Assembly: GCF_037078405.1 (NCBI RefSeq)
Contig: NZ_JAYMGZ010000005.1
Span: forward strand, 1-64,000
Reading direction: 5' to 3'
Length of the DNA stretch: 64,000 bases
Source of the DNA: Haloarcula sp. DT43
GTDB lineage: Archaea; Halobacteriota; Halobacteria; Halobacteriales; Haloarculaceae
Positions within the stretch are counted from its first letter, which is position 1, and each line of letters starts with the position of its first letter. This document shows, one piece after another, positions 42,909 to 53,503 of the stretch. The translations under genes were made by a program, and so were the position numbers. A model generated the notes under the pieces. That model was not told where the DNA came from and did not search any database. It saw nothing but the letters and a program-made list of their open reading frames with translations.

Positions 42909-45900
42909 TGTCTCTCATCGACCCGGTTCGTCTGAAACTCCAGGTCAGAGGATGCTCCTCGAGCACGCGCCCAGCTTCAACCCCACGAGGGTTCGTCTGA
43001 AACCGGCTCTTGCCAACTGGCGATGGTGGGTGGATAGGGCTTCAACCCCACGAGGGTTCGTCTGAAACGAATGTTGAGGATGTCCGCCGGCGGCGTCTCT
43101 CCGCTTCAACCCCACGAGGGTTCGTCTGAAACCGTCAGTCGGGCGTCTCGCCGCTGCCCTGCACGTCGCTTCAACCCCACGAGGGTTCGTCTGAAACTTG
43201 CATAATTACCATTTCTCGACCAGGTCAGCGACCAGCTTCAACCCCACGAGGGTTCGTCTGAAACTAGCCGTTGCATACGTGTCTAAACTATACGATGTCC
43301 GAGCTTCAACCCCACGAGGGTTCGTCTGAAACTCCTGAATGTCGAGCGTGACCTGCGCGTTGTGGTCGCTTCAACCCCACGAGGGTTCGTCTGAAACCAA
43401 CTTTGAGGGGTGGATATATTGCGATACCAAAGTGCTTCAACCCCACGAGGGTTCGTCTGAAACCAGCACTGAAAGACAGCTCCGACTGGAACCACGCGAT
43501 GCTTCAACCCCACGAGGGTTCGTCTGAAACCGGTATCGCATCGCTGGTGAACGAGCATCTACGCGGCTTCAACCCCACGAGGGTTCGTCTGAAACAGGAC
43601 CTCCACGTCGGTATCTTGGTCCGGCCGTGGGCTTCAACCCCACGAGGGTTCGTCTGAAACCTATCGCCACAAGTTGATGGACCTTCGCTTGTTTGCTTCA
43701 ACCCCACGAGGGTTCGTCTGAAACGGGCGACGACCAAGAACTTACCCGCGGCTATCAAGGTGCTTCAACCCCACGAGGGTTCGTCTGAAACTGGTCGTTG
43801 ATTCGCCGTTCAAAGTCGATGATAACCGGCTTCAACCCCACGAGGGTTCGTCTGAAACCTGGAGGACGAGGTCGACGCCGCCAGAGACGAAAAGCTTCAA
43901 CCCCACGAGGGTTCGTCTGAAACCTGGAGGACGAGGTCGACGCCGCCAGAGACGAAAAGCTTCAACCCCACGAGGGTTCGTCTGAAACCACGCTGCAAGA
44001 GGCAGCAGCAGCGGCGAAAAGCGCTTCAACCCCACGAGGGTTCGTCTGAAACACACTTACGGCGGCGCGGCCATCGGATCGATAGCCGCTTCAACCCCAC
44101 GAGGGTTCGTCTGAAACTCTCTCATCGTAACGGTGTTGAGCCCTGCGACTCGGTGGCTTCAACCCCACGAGGGTTCGTCTGAAACTTGGACCTCCCGGAA
44201 CCCGAGGACGACGAGGTGGGCGCTTCAACCCCACGAGGGTTCGTCTGAAACGAGTTCTTCGCCGGCCGTGACCGTCTCGCTGACGGGCTTCAACCCCACG
44301 AGGGTTCGTCTGAAACTCGGCCGACCGTCCGCTCGACGGAGAGGCCCGCCGTCGGCTTCAACCCCACGAGGGTTCGTCTGAAACCTCGCCTTGGAGGCCC
44401 TTCGGGTTGCCGTAGGACAGGCTTCAACCCCACGAGGGTTCGTCTGAAACGGTATTCGTCCTTGCTCGCGCCGGGCTTCATGACGGGGCTTCAACCCCAC
44501 GAGGGTTCGTCTGAAACGCGTCGGAATCGGGCCGCTCGCCACCGAATGGCAGCCGCTTCAACCCCACGAGGGTTCGTCTGAAACTCGCGTTGAGTCCTGC
44601 CATCCTACTGCGCCCCCTCGCTTCAACCCCACGAGGGTTCGTCTGAAACGACCTCGGGGATGTACTCGTCGGCGGCCGTGCCGCCGGCTTCAACCCCACG
44701 AGGGTTCGTCTGAAACGCGGCCTCTGCGGGAGCTGTAAACAAGCCGTGAGACAGCTTCAACCCCACGAGGGTTCGTCTGAAACCGGCGCGGGATAAGCGC
44801 TCGGCCTTGTCCGCGTCCGCTTCAACCCCACGAGGGTTCGTCTGAAACCATATCTCAGTGGACCTCGGCGTCGAGATGAGCGCCAAGCTTCAACCCCACG
44901 AGGGTTCGTCTGAAACCGGAGGTCGTACACGTCGGCGGTAATGTCTGGGTTGCTTCAACCCCACGAGGGTTCGTCTGAAACTCGAGCGCCAGATTCAGGA
45001 CGTGGGTCGCCGCGTCGAGCTTCAACCCCACGAGGGTTCGTCTGAAACCGTTAGTGATGGACGCCACGGGAAAAACAGCAAGCGCTTCAACCCCACGAGG
45101 GTTCGTCTGAAACGTCCACTTCGATAGCCGTACTGACCTCGTTCTTGCCGCTTCAACCCCACGAGGGTTCGTCTGAAACGACATCGGCCCTGGAGACGAC
45201 GTGGGTGTTCCCCCTGCTTCAACCCCACGAGGGTTCGTCTGAAACCGGCCTCGCCGGCGACCTCGAACACCGGCGGGCCCAGGCTTCAACCCCACGAGGG
45301 TTCGTCTGAAACGCCCACACTCTCGGTCGCTGGTCAGCCCGGTGATTGCTTCAACCCCACGAGGGTTCGTCTGAAACCGACCTTATCCTCGAAGCGGAAC
45401 AGGAGTATCAAGAGCTTCAACCCCACGAGGGTTCGTCTGAAACGCCCAGTTTGCGATAAGGCCCTCGTCACAGACGACGCTTCAACCCCACGAGGGTTCG
45501 TCTGAAACGTTTCGCGTCGGGATGATGGGCCGGCGCTTCGGCAAGCTTCAACCCCACGAGGGTTCGTCTGAAACAAATATTTCTTGGTCATGCTCGACAT
45601 TCATTGACGGCTTCAACCCCACGAGGGTTCGTCTGAAACTGTCAACAATCAGATGTGACGAGTCGGTGGTACGCACTGCTTCAACCCCACGAGGGTTCGT
45701 CTGAAACTGCGTTCGCGTTCAAGCAACTCGGGGCTCGGCAGACGCTTCAACCCCACGAGGGTTCGTCTGAAACGCGAGGTCCGTCTCTTCGTCGGTGTCC
45801 TCGTCCGGTCGCTTCAACCCCACGAGGGTTCGTCTGAAACGTTCCGCGATAGCGTCAAGCGATACGAGCATGACGTGCTTCAACCCCACGAGGGTTCGTC

Positions 45901-47014
45901 TGAAACCTGGAGGACGACGCCGATAGTGTCGGAGGCTCGGACGCTTCAACCCCACGAGGGTTCGTCTGAAACCCTCGCTTGACGTTAAGACCCAGCCAGT
46001 GCGAGCAGCTTCAACCCCACGAGGGTTCGTCTGAAACCGTAGCGGATCGGGTCTGTCGGACTGACGTTATCCGGGCTTCAACCCCACGAGGGTTCGTCTG
46101 AAACCGTTCCGCGATAGCGTCAAACGCTACGAGCATGACGTGCTTCAACCCCACGAGGGTTCGTCTGAAACTCGGGGAATTGTCTGATTATCGTCTCTAT
46201 GTTGCTGCTTCAACCCCACGAGGGTTCGTCTGAAACTTCCACATTTTCCACGAGATAGACGCGACGAACGCCGGCTTCAACCCCACGAGGGTTCGTCTGA
46301 AACACGGTAACGACGGGGCAAACCTTCGGCGGGGAGCGCTTCAACCCCACGAGGGTTCGTCTGAAACGTGAACTGTGTCCCACTTTCGGCCCCGAGGCCA
46401 GCGCTTCAACCCCACGAGGGTTCGTCTGAAACGCGACGGACTGGTGGGACCCGGACGGTGGCGGGCTTCAACCCCACGAGGGTTCGTCTGAAACCCGTTG
46501 GTTCGATAAGGTAGTCGCCATCTTGGTCGGTGCTTCAACCCCACGAGGGTTCGTCTGAAACTCTTCTTTATCTGTGTCGGTGGGGTCGTATCCAGATGGC
46601 TTCAACCCCACGAGGGTTCGTCTGAAACATTGTAAAGTAGCCGCGAGGGCGTAAGGCCCGTTCGGCTTCAACCCCACGAGGGTTCGTCTGAAACGCACGT
46701 GGACCGACGGCGACCCGCCGCCAGATCGGGCTTCAACCCCACGAGGGTTCGTCTGAAACAAGAGAAGGCCGAGCGGCAGTGGCAGGGCACGACGGCTTCA
46801 ACCCCACGAGGGTTCGTCTGAAACGTGTTCGGTCCGGTGTCGACGGCGTTACCCTGGGCTTCAACCCCACGAGGGTTCGTCTGAAACTCCAGCGTAAAGT
46901 CGTCTTGGCCCAGTTGGTCCTTGCTTCAACCCCACGAGGGTTCGTCTGAAACACGTGACTGGGTCACGGTCGTTGGACACCGTCGCTTCAACCCCACGAG
47001 GGTTCGTCTGAAAC
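42909..47014 (-). CRISPR. Type I-B CRISPR array, about 62 full repeats plus one degenerate
   Basis: Full 30-base repeats run from 42974 to 47014 with spacers of about 32-39 bases. In the transcribed (minus) orientation the repeat starts GTTTCAGACGAACCC and ends TCGTGGGGTTGAAGC. At the far left only the last 14 bases of a repeat remain (42925-42938), the usual decay at the leader-distal end, so the leader is on the right beside cas2. Two consecutive spacers are identical (43859-43893 and 43924-43958). Two others (45841-45876 and 46105-46141) differ at two positions only. Counts were made by eye and could be off by one. Confidence 0.97.
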
Positions 47015-47119
47015 CATGCCCGATATACGGGCCATAAGGCTGCTAACGGCGGGTCACAGTAAAGACCTTCCGTCGACCATCAATAGGGTGCTTCCCCCCG
47101 GGGGGTCGACGGAAACCGA
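47015..47119 (-). promoter_or_regulatory. CRISPR leader with an internal inverted repeat
   Basis: About 105 bases lie between cas2 and the first repeat. They contain TTCCGTCGACC (47068-47078) and GGTCGACGGAA (47104-47114), a perfect 11-base inverted repeat around CCCCCCGGGGGG (47094-47105). The hairpin may end the cas transcript or mark the integration region. The array promoter should lie here but no clear TATA box is seen. Confidence 0.6.
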
Positions 47120-47380
47120 CTATAGAAACCGCTGATCCTCAGTTGGATCGTCGCCGTAGACTGTCCGGTTGAGCAGTGTATCAGAAGACAGCTCGTAGAT
47201 GATTGCCGATTCACCTGGTTTCAGCAAATCATCAATCTCGTTTTTGAGCTTGGAGAGATCTCCCTCAGAGATTTCGCCTTCAAGAACTGAGTTCTGTACG
47301 TGAGTCAGATATCGACGACCAATTTTGAGCGCTTTCTGTGTTCGATCCGCTTCCAAATCGTATACCATCACCACGTACAT
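47120..47380 (-). CDS. cas2: CRISPR adaptation protein Cas2 (86 aa)
   Basis: MYVVMVYDLEADRTQKALKI shows the first strand and the conserved aspartate (D8) of Cas2, with a ferredoxin-like fold, and the length is typical. It works with Cas1 as the spacer-integration complex. It is the last gene of the cas operon; its start is one base after the cas1 stop. Confidence 0.95.
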   Translation of the reverse strand: MYVVMVYDLEADRTQKALKIGRRYLTHVQNSVLEGEISEGDLSKLKNEIDDLLKPGESAIIYELSSDTLLNRTVYGDDPTEDQRFL

Positions 47381-47381
47381 T

Positions 47382-48377
47382 TTACCACCACCGTTGGAAC
47401 GAGTCGTATGCTTCTCCGGTGAGGAGATGCTTTTTCAGTTTGTATGCTTCCAGCCGCATCAGGTACTGATAACTAACTTTTCGGTTGAGCGTCGGGTGTT
47501 CAACAGTACGTTCAAGCATTTCTTCGAACGCCTTCGTGTACGTTTTCCGACCAGCTTCGTTCAACAGACAGGAGCCGAGCTCGGTCTCGAAATCACTTTC
47601 AGAAATTTGATTCCGATTCACTAACCGGAATAGTACCCGGTCAGCGAGCACAGGTTTGAATAAGTCAGCGATATCAAGAGATAGCGAGTACCGCCGCTCA
47701 CCGGGCTCGTGTAGGTAGCTAATCGTCGGGTCGAGTGCAGTGGCTCGAATTGCTGAGACGCAGTTGGCGTAGACCAGCGAGTTGCCGAACGAAATGAGGC
47801 TATTAATCTCATTCGGTGGTGGGTTGTATTCCCGTTGGGTGAGTTGGAACTCGCTCGGAAGAATTTGGTTGAAGCTGCGGTAGTAGGCCTTTTTTGCGGT
47901 CGCCTCGATACCCATCAGTTCGTCAATCGGGAGACTCTCGTCAACGCGTGCTGCTGCGGCTTCCAAGTCCTCAATTACACTGTCGAGATCGTGATCTCGG
48001 CCGTTGTAGTAGACCACATTGGTTCGCATATTGTGGATACTCCCCTTCACAATCGCGGCGGCCAGTTGTCGTCGATGTTGACTGTCCTCATATGCTCGAA
48101 CTTGGTTGACTACAGTTTTCCCAGAAGTTTGGCCACGTTTCGGCATCACCGAGCCAGCGTAGTAATCCTCCCAGCCGAAGACGTGTAGCGCGACCGTTCG
48201 ATCGTTGAGGAACGACATCAGTCGCGTGTTAAAATCGATCTGGCCGTGTAAGAAGAATGCCTCAGCGTTCTCGATTGGAATATATTGCTTGTCCCCATCA
48301 TCGTCAGGAACAAGTCTGAGCGTGTCGTCACTGCGTTCGAGTCGACCGTCGGAAAAGACGTGGTAGTTCCTATCCAT
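47382..48377 (-). CDS. cas1: CRISPR integrase Cas1 (331 aa)
   Basis: The active-site triad can be followed in order: E in PPPNEINSLISFGNSLVY, H in ISYLHEPGERR, and D in SLDIADLFKP. MDRNYHVFSDGRLERSDDTL is the usual N-terminus for type I-B Cas1, so ATG 48377 is preferred over upstream codons. Cas1 cuts and joins new spacers at the leader end of the array, which lies directly downstream. Confidence 0.96.
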   Translation of the reverse strand: MDRNYHVFSDGRLERSDDTLRLVPDDDGDKQYIPIENAEAFFLHGQIDFNTRLMSFLNDRTVALHVFGWEDYYAGSVMPKRGQTSGKTVVNQVRAYEDSQHRRQLAAAIVKGSIHNMRTNVVYYNGRDHDLDSVIEDLEAAAARVDESLPIDELMGIEATAKKAYYRSFNQILPSEFQLTQREYNPPPNEINSLISFGNSLVYANCVSAIRATALDPTISYLHEPGERRYSLSLDIADLFKPVLADRVLFRLVNRNQISESDFETELGSCLLNEAGRKTYTKAFEEMLERTVEHPTLNRKVSYQYLMRLEAYKLKKHLLTGEAYDSFQRWW

Positions 48378-48379
48378 TG

Positions 48380-48928
48380 TTAACACCAACAGAAGTCGTG
48401 GTACGCACAGGAGTCACAGAACGGTTTCTCCTCGGCCGGCGGTGGCGAAGACTGACTGACGATATCGTGGATTCCGCGGATCGCAGTTTCGACTTTTTCG
48501 CTCCGCTCCGTGGTAAGTTCGACCGGCTCTCGCTTTCGTTCCCGTGGATGAGCTAAGACTCCGTCCCGCTGAATATCGGCCACACGGTCAAGATACCATA
48601 GGTAGTACGACAACTGCATCTCGGCCGGTTCAGTCAATGTCGAGGACGGTTTGACCTCAACGACACGGCCGTCGTCAAGCAGATCCAGTGAGATCATTCC
48701 GAGATGGAGGTTCTCGCGTTTGTCGCTGTAGGCTGTCTCGTCAACACGGGTGCCACGGACGACGGTCGCGTTCTCACGGTCAATTTCGAGGTTCCGGCTT
48801 TCGAACCAGAGTTCTCGTTTGCACACGTAGTAGTACTGCACCATCACGCCGGTCACGCGGAACGGCTCGTTGACTGGCTCACCGCGGGCCGTGGCCAGGA
48901 GCCGGTCAACAGGATCAGCGACCGTCAA
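48380..48928 (-). CDS. cas4: CRISPR-associated exonuclease Cas4 (182 aa)
   Basis: It has the RecB-like nuclease core (DDGRVVEVKPSSTLTEPAEM, then QLSYYLWYL) and iron-sulphur cysteines: one near the start in YYVCKRELWF and three at the end in PFCDSCAYHDFCWC. Cas4 trims prespacers and sets their PAM orientation. It overlaps cas3 by four bases and stands two bases before cas1. Confidence 0.95.
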   Translation of the reverse strand: MTVADPVDRLLATARGEPVNEPFRVTGVMVQYYYVCKRELWFESRNLEIDRENATVVRGTRVDETAYSDKRENLHLGMISLDLLDDGRVVEVKPSSTLTEPAEMQLSYYLWYLDRVADIQRDGVLAHPRERKREPVELTTERSEKVETAIRGIHDIVSQSSPPPAEEKPFCDSCAYHDFCWC

Positions 48929-51642
48929 AAGAATCGATCCTCCACACCGTATTCGCTCGGTTGCACGCCATATTCTGGGTCGAATATTGAATTCGATGCA
49001 GGGAGAATCCGTTCTGGGTCGTGCCGCTTCTCCTCTTCATCGAGTAACGGCTCCAGACTAAGGATACCGCTCGCTGCATCCGTATTTGCTCTTGGGACCG
49101 GAATCGAAACTCGAATCGATGCCAATTCATCCCGTTTTGAATCTACCTTATCGAACTTCCGTTCTTTCATAAGTGATTCAATGGCCGTTGCGGAGTCGTG
49201 TTCCTCCTTAGTCCGACACACGTATACCTCAACGGACTGCCGACGTTCGATGAGTGATGCTTCGCGCAGTGTCTTCCCGTCTGCCTGCTCGAATGCAGTC
49301 ACGAGATCATTGCTCTCGGAGACGCTGTGAACACGTTCTCCAACAGTATCATGGTAGCGTTCGATAGCATCCTTTGCCAGAACCTCGTCAGCAAACGCGG
49401 TTCCGTGTTCGTCCCGTACGGTTTCGAGAACGGATCGAGTGTGCATCAGGAGATCAGTCTCCCCTCGGTTTCGGTTCGGTGCGTACACCGCGGTTGATGG
49501 AGGTGTGTTGCCTTCGCCGGGAGGTTCGAGCTGCCAGACAGTGGTAACACCAGTTTCCGGTGCGCGTTCGTAGGAGCGGTTACACCGACCCGCCGCCTGT
49601 ACTATCGAATCTAGGGGGGCGAAGTCGCGGTAGACAGTGTCGAAGCTGATGTCGACCCCAGCTTCAACGAGTTGTGTCGAGATGAGTGCGAATAGAATAT
49701 CCATCCCGGCGAGGTCGTTCGCAACAGCAAGGAGAAACTGCCTGTCGCACGGGCGCACACGCGTTGTCAAGTGTAGATATGCTGCTGTCTCTTTTGTTCG
49801 AAGCTCCTCGACAACAGCGCGAACGAGCCGCCCGCGCTCAATACTCGGTCGTGGCTTGCCGTCGTACTCCTTTGTCGCTGACAGCCCACCGATTTCGTCT
49901 TCATCAAGCTGCTCTTCATACAATTCAGAGACAGTGACCGGATCAGTCTTGGATTCTGAGATACTATCCACAAATTCTCTCGTAAGCGTTCGAGTGCTTT
50001 CTATCGTGTTGCAGATCGCTAACGTCGTATCTCCGCTTACGATGGTTTCTGCGAGCAGGTTTGCTCCATCTGGGTGGGATAATCGATCCTCGTTTTCGGT
50101 GACTAGTGCTGTCGGATGGAGTTGATACTGTACTCTCGATGGTGGGTCACCAGTGAAAGCGGATTGTTCGATCTCGAGCAATTGTTCAGATGGAATAAGT
50201 TCGAACGAACCCTCAACGAGAGAGGGTTGGGTAGCGGTCATAAGCAACACCTGCGCATCGAACTGCTCAGTCAGCATATTGATGAGCTTCCGAACGATGG
50301 GCCACCAGTGCTGTGGGATCGCCTGTGGCTCATCGATAATAACAGTGCTACCCTGAAGCGCGGACAGTTTGAGCGACTGTCCGTTTCGTGGGCCAGCGAG
50401 ACTCTCAAACAACTGTACAAAGGTCGTTAGCGTCAGCCCGGTTCGCCAACTCTCTGCCAGTAGCACCTCGTGTGAAGCGTGTTCGTCCGTTTCGTCTTCC
50501 TCTTCGTTTTCGGTATCGGTTCTTGTTTCTGCGAGGTGGTGATGTACCGTCAGCAGATTACCGGATGTATCTGTCTCGAAAACTTCCTGTAGGGTTCCCG
50601 ATGTCTGGTCGATGATCGACGTAAACGGAAGTGCATACACGAGTCGTCCATCGTGGTCATCACAGAGTGTAAGGCCCGCAAGCAGGCCAGCGAATGTTTT
50701 TCCGTACCCTGTTGGAAGCGTTAACGTGGCCACCGATTGATTGCTTTCAAGAAATTCGTGTGTCTGTGCCGGGATCTCGTCTTGGACCTCGGTTCTGACC
50801 TCGTTTAGCTGATTTTCAATATCGTTTTGCGGTTCTCCTCCAAGCTCATTTAGATGTGTTTCAAGTTTATCGAGTGACGGATACTTACCCCATAGTCGGT
50901 TATCATCGGAGCCGATTCCTGCAGCATCCGTCTTATCTGCAAACGTTAGCGCGCCAAACAGGATCAAATGCGTTGTGTATATTGACTCATTGAACCGGGT
51001 ACCTTTCACTTCCAGTTCCCCAGCGAACCCCCCTTTCTTACCTGCATCTTCCACGATATCTGTAAGAATGGGTGAGTCAGAGACGTATCCGATTTTTTCT
51101 AGAAAATCGTTCCAAGCACCTTCACCGACTGCTTCCCTGAACAGATCACGGGCGAACGTCTCGGCATGTTCTTCGATTGTTTTGGCTTGCTCAATTGCCT
51201 GAATGGTTTGATTGCTCCCCACAGGATCGATTCGAGGTTCATCGAACGTCTTTCGGATATAGCTCGCTGCATCCGGGACATCGCCGTGGTGTTTAGCAAC
51301 GGCGAGCATTCCGGCTAACCGAGTTTCTCGCTCATATCCGTTCTGTTCAAGAAAGAAGTAGGCAACCAAACTACCGAGTCTTGCATGGTGTTTTGGAGGG
51401 TCATAGAACTCATCTCGGATGTATCGTTGAAATGCCGGTGTAGCCTTCGCAAAATCGTGAGCTAGACCGAGAAGCCGAGCTTTATTACTGAGTGGACTCT
51501 CAGTCTGTGATCGTGAGTTCTCGGACACAGCAGCAGCTCGGTCACTTACTCCAGTCAAGTGATCCCAGAGCGGTTTTTGTTCACGATTCGTCTCCGACGG
51601 ATGGGAAATGATTTCCTGCCCCGAGTCAAGCGTCCACGTCAT
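48925..51642 (-). CDS. cas3: CRISPR nuclease-helicase Cas3 (905 aa)
   Basis: An N-terminal HD nuclease (LLGLAHDFAKATPAF, later AVAKHHGDVPD) is joined to a superfamily 2 helicase. The helicase has Walker A LPTGYGKTFAGLL, the DExx box as IIDEPQAIPQ, motif III LLMTATQP and motif VI QAAGRCNRS. Single-gene HD plus helicase arrangement and length are normal for type I-B. It degrades target DNA after Cascade binding. Overlaps of four bases with cas5 and cas4 show tight coupling. Confidence 0.96.
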   Translation of the reverse strand: MTWTLDSGQEIISHPSETNREQKPLWDHLTGVSDRAAAVSENSRSQTESPLSNKARLLGLAHDFAKATPAFQRYIRDEFYDPPKHHARLGSLVAYFFLEQNGYERETRLAGMLAVAKHHGDVPDAASYIRKTFDEPRIDPVGSNQTIQAIEQAKTIEEHAETFARDLFREAVGEGAWNDFLEKIGYVSDSPILTDIVEDAGKKGGFAGELEVKGTRFNESIYTTHLILFGALTFADKTDAAGIGSDDNRLWGKYPSLDKLETHLNELGGEPQNDIENQLNEVRTEVQDEIPAQTHEFLESNQSVATLTLPTGYGKTFAGLLAGLTLCDDHDGRLVYALPFTSIIDQTSGTLQEVFETDTSGNLLTVHHHLAETRTDTENEEEDETDEHASHEVLLAESWRTGLTLTTFVQLFESLAGPRNGQSLKLSALQGSTVIIDEPQAIPQHWWPIVRKLINMLTEQFDAQVLLMTATQPSLVEGSFELIPSEQLLEIEQSAFTGDPPSRVQYQLHPTALVTENEDRLSHPDGANLLAETIVSGDTTLAICNTIESTRTLTREFVDSISESKTDPVTVSELYEEQLDEDEIGGLSATKEYDGKPRPSIERGRLVRAVVEELRTKETAAYLHLTTRVRPCDRQFLLAVANDLAGMDILFALISTQLVEAGVDISFDTVYRDFAPLDSIVQAAGRCNRSYERAPETGVTTVWQLEPPGEGNTPPSTAVYAPNRNRGETDLLMHTRSVLETVRDEHGTAFADEVLAKDAIERYHDTVGERVHSVSESNDLVTAFEQADGKTLREASLIERRQSVEVYVCRTKEEHDSATAIESLMKERKFDKVDSKRDELASIRVSIPVPRANTDAASGILSLEPLLDEEEKRHDPERILPASNSIFDPEYGVQPSEYGVEDRFF

Positions 51643-52469
51643 CTGAACACCACAGTTCGATTGTCAACGCTTGCCGTCGTTGTATCTGAAACGGTGAGTG
51701 AATTTCCATCCGGACTATACGTATAGGTCAGGTAGCTCGTCGTTCGCCGTCCCGAGAATTCTCCGGACGCTGTTGTCCGTTCCATGAACGCCGGTGATCG
51801 TTCCGTTCCATAGTTGACGTTTGGTTCCGGTATCACGCCATCAGGGTCTGGAACCGCAGAATCGACAGCGTGTGGTTCAGATTGTGCTACCGCTGTTACC
51901 TCGTATTCGCCGAGGTATTCGATGTCAGCCAAGTATTCGGAGAGACCAAGCGACGGCGTGTAGTATGCCTTTCCTTCCGCGAGATATTCTCGAAGTTCGT
52001 CGTACCGTTCGCCATCAGCAAGCCAAAGATCGATTCGATACTCGGGCTCAACGAGGACTTCGTAATTCGTTCGCTGTCTATCCTCTGTCGGATCTGGATA
52101 GTAGACACTGACTTTTCCGTATGTATTGACTCCTTTCAGCCCTTCTTGTGATGTAGTGAGGTTGTTTACTGGGAGATTTATTGTCCGCAGTTCGCTCACC
52201 GGCTCAATAGCCATCGCAGATGACTCGGGGCCGAACAGGTCGTAATACTGGTTACGCCCGATACCCAAAACTGCGGCCAAGAGCCCAGCGACGGTTGTTC
52301 TTGGGATTATTCGGTACGTGGTTTTCACTGTGTTCCCCTCAACGCGGCGGAAATGCCCCCACGGCCCGGATAGCCGAAACGACAGGCACCGATCTGGAAG
52401 AGAACGGGAAGTTGCCTCAGTGTCTTGGCTCGTACTCTCGTCGATGTGGTCGTCCAGTTCTGATTGCAT
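51639..52469 (-). CDS. cas5: Cascade subunit Cas5 (276 aa)
   Basis: A RAMP-type protein: CLSFRLSGPWGHFRRVEGNT forms the first strand and helix, then TTYRIIPRTTVAGLLAAVLG is the conserved Cas5 segment. It caps the crRNA 5' handle in Cascade. It overlaps cas3 by four bases and follows cas7 after 14 bases. The first ~25 residues are acidic and variable. Confidence 0.94.
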   Translation of the reverse strand: MQSELDDHIDESTSQDTEATSRSLPDRCLSFRLSGPWGHFRRVEGNTVKTTYRIIPRTTVAGLLAAVLGIGRNQYYDLFGPESSAMAIEPVSELRTINLPVNNLTTSQEGLKGVNTYGKVSVYYPDPTEDRQRTNYEVLVEPEYRIDLWLADGERYDELREYLAEGKAYYTPSLGLSEYLADIEYLGEYEVTAVAQSEPHAVDSAVPDPDGVIPEPNVNYGTERSPAFMERTTASGEFSGRRTTSYLTYTYSPDGNSLTVSDTTTASVDNRTVVFR

Positions 52470-52483
52470 CCCTGTATGATCCG

Positions 52484-53503
52484 TTAGTGATCGTAGACAT
52501 CGATTTCGTGGACTGATTCGAAGCGATCTTCGAGCGCACTAACGAATCCGTCGTCAAGTGTCTCGCCTTCAAGTGCTATGTCTAGCGCATCGTCAGCAAC
52601 GACATGCACGGTCTGAATGCGATCCTCATGGGAATTGAGACGGGAGACGAGGTCCGTCGCATCGACTGTTACGTCTTGGACTGTCCGGTAGGAGCGGGCG
52701 TCTTCGTCGTCGCCGACAACATCGAGTTCGTGCGTGAGGCCACCAATATGGAAACTGTCAGTGTCGTACTCGACACGAACGTAGAGCCGTGGCTCCTGTC
52801 CGACCTTACTACGGGTGATTGTTTGGTTTTTGATCGCACGCCAACAGGTTGAATCCAGTCGCTCAATATCCTCTGTTTTGAGGTTGGTATCCTCTGCGCC
52901 GTGTTCATCAACCAATCCATGGAACCCGATCAGGCCGTATTTGATCCGGTGATCATCCAGATCGAATCCGCCCTGTTCTTTTTCGTCGTCGGTTCCGATA
53001 ACACTAGTGAGGCTATTGTACTCCTCGTTTACCTCGACAGGGTGGAGCGTCTTTCCGGGTGAGAACTGGACCGGACCCGTAAGATGATCAGGCAGATGCG
53101 TTTCCAGGGCTTCTATAAGTTCATCAGCATCGGTGTCAATGCTGAACGTTGCACCGAACAATCGAGCGTCGATTGCATTGTCGAGGAATCTGTCGAAGCC
53201 ATCGAATCCCTCGTCTTCGATTTCCTCAACGGTCGTCACACCAAACGTATCTTTGAGTAACTCCTCTCGCTCTTTGGCGTATTCTCCGCGTTCGCTCGTA
53301 ATGTAGACACCCTCACCGTCTGCCTCAAACTGATCGCGGAGGTAGCGTTTCAGCCGAACGTCAGTGACGATTGCCTCGTTGGTTACAGGATCGATTCGCG
53401 GTCTGTTCGCTCCACTGAGCGGATTACCGTTTGGGTTCGCATCAACGGCATCGTACAGGAAGACGATTTCCGAACGGTTCTCGACGATATTATCGTTACT
53501 CAT
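52484..53503 (-). CDS. cas7: Cascade backbone subunit Cas7 (339 aa)
   Basis: SEIVFLYDAVDANPNGNPLS near the start and the NRPRIDPVTNEAIVTDVRLK segment are diagnostic of Cas7/Csh2 in type I-B. Several copies coat the crRNA guide. ATG 53503 is chosen because the upstream 40 codons belong to the end of cas8b in another frame; the genes overlap by eight bases. Confidence 0.95.
   Translation of the reverse strand: MSNDNIVENRSEIVFLYDAVDANPNGNPLSGANRPRIDPVTNEAIVTDVRLKRYLRDQFEADGEGVYITSERGEYAKEREELLKDTFGVTTVEEIEDEGFDGFDRFLDNAIDARLFGATFSIDTDADELIEALETHLPDHLTGPVQFSPGKTLHPVEVNEEYNSLTSVIGTDDEKEQGGFDLDDHRIKYGLIGFHGLVDEHGAEDTNLKTEDIERLDSTCWRAIKNQTITRSKVGQEPRLYVRVEYDTDSFHIGGLTHELDVVGDDEDARSYRTVQDVTVDATDLVSRLNSHEDRIQTVHVVADDALDIALEGETLDDGFVSALEDRFESVHEIDVYDH

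Noticed and set aside
42974-47014. Many open reading frames inside the CRISPR region on both strands with repeating FRRTLVGLK or QTNPRGVEA peptides
   Set aside because: They are translations of the CRISPR repeat and have no coding value.
42974-47014. Self-targeting spacers within this window
   Set aside because: A partial look by eye found no spacer matching other parts of the window; a systematic alignment was not possible, so no claim is made.
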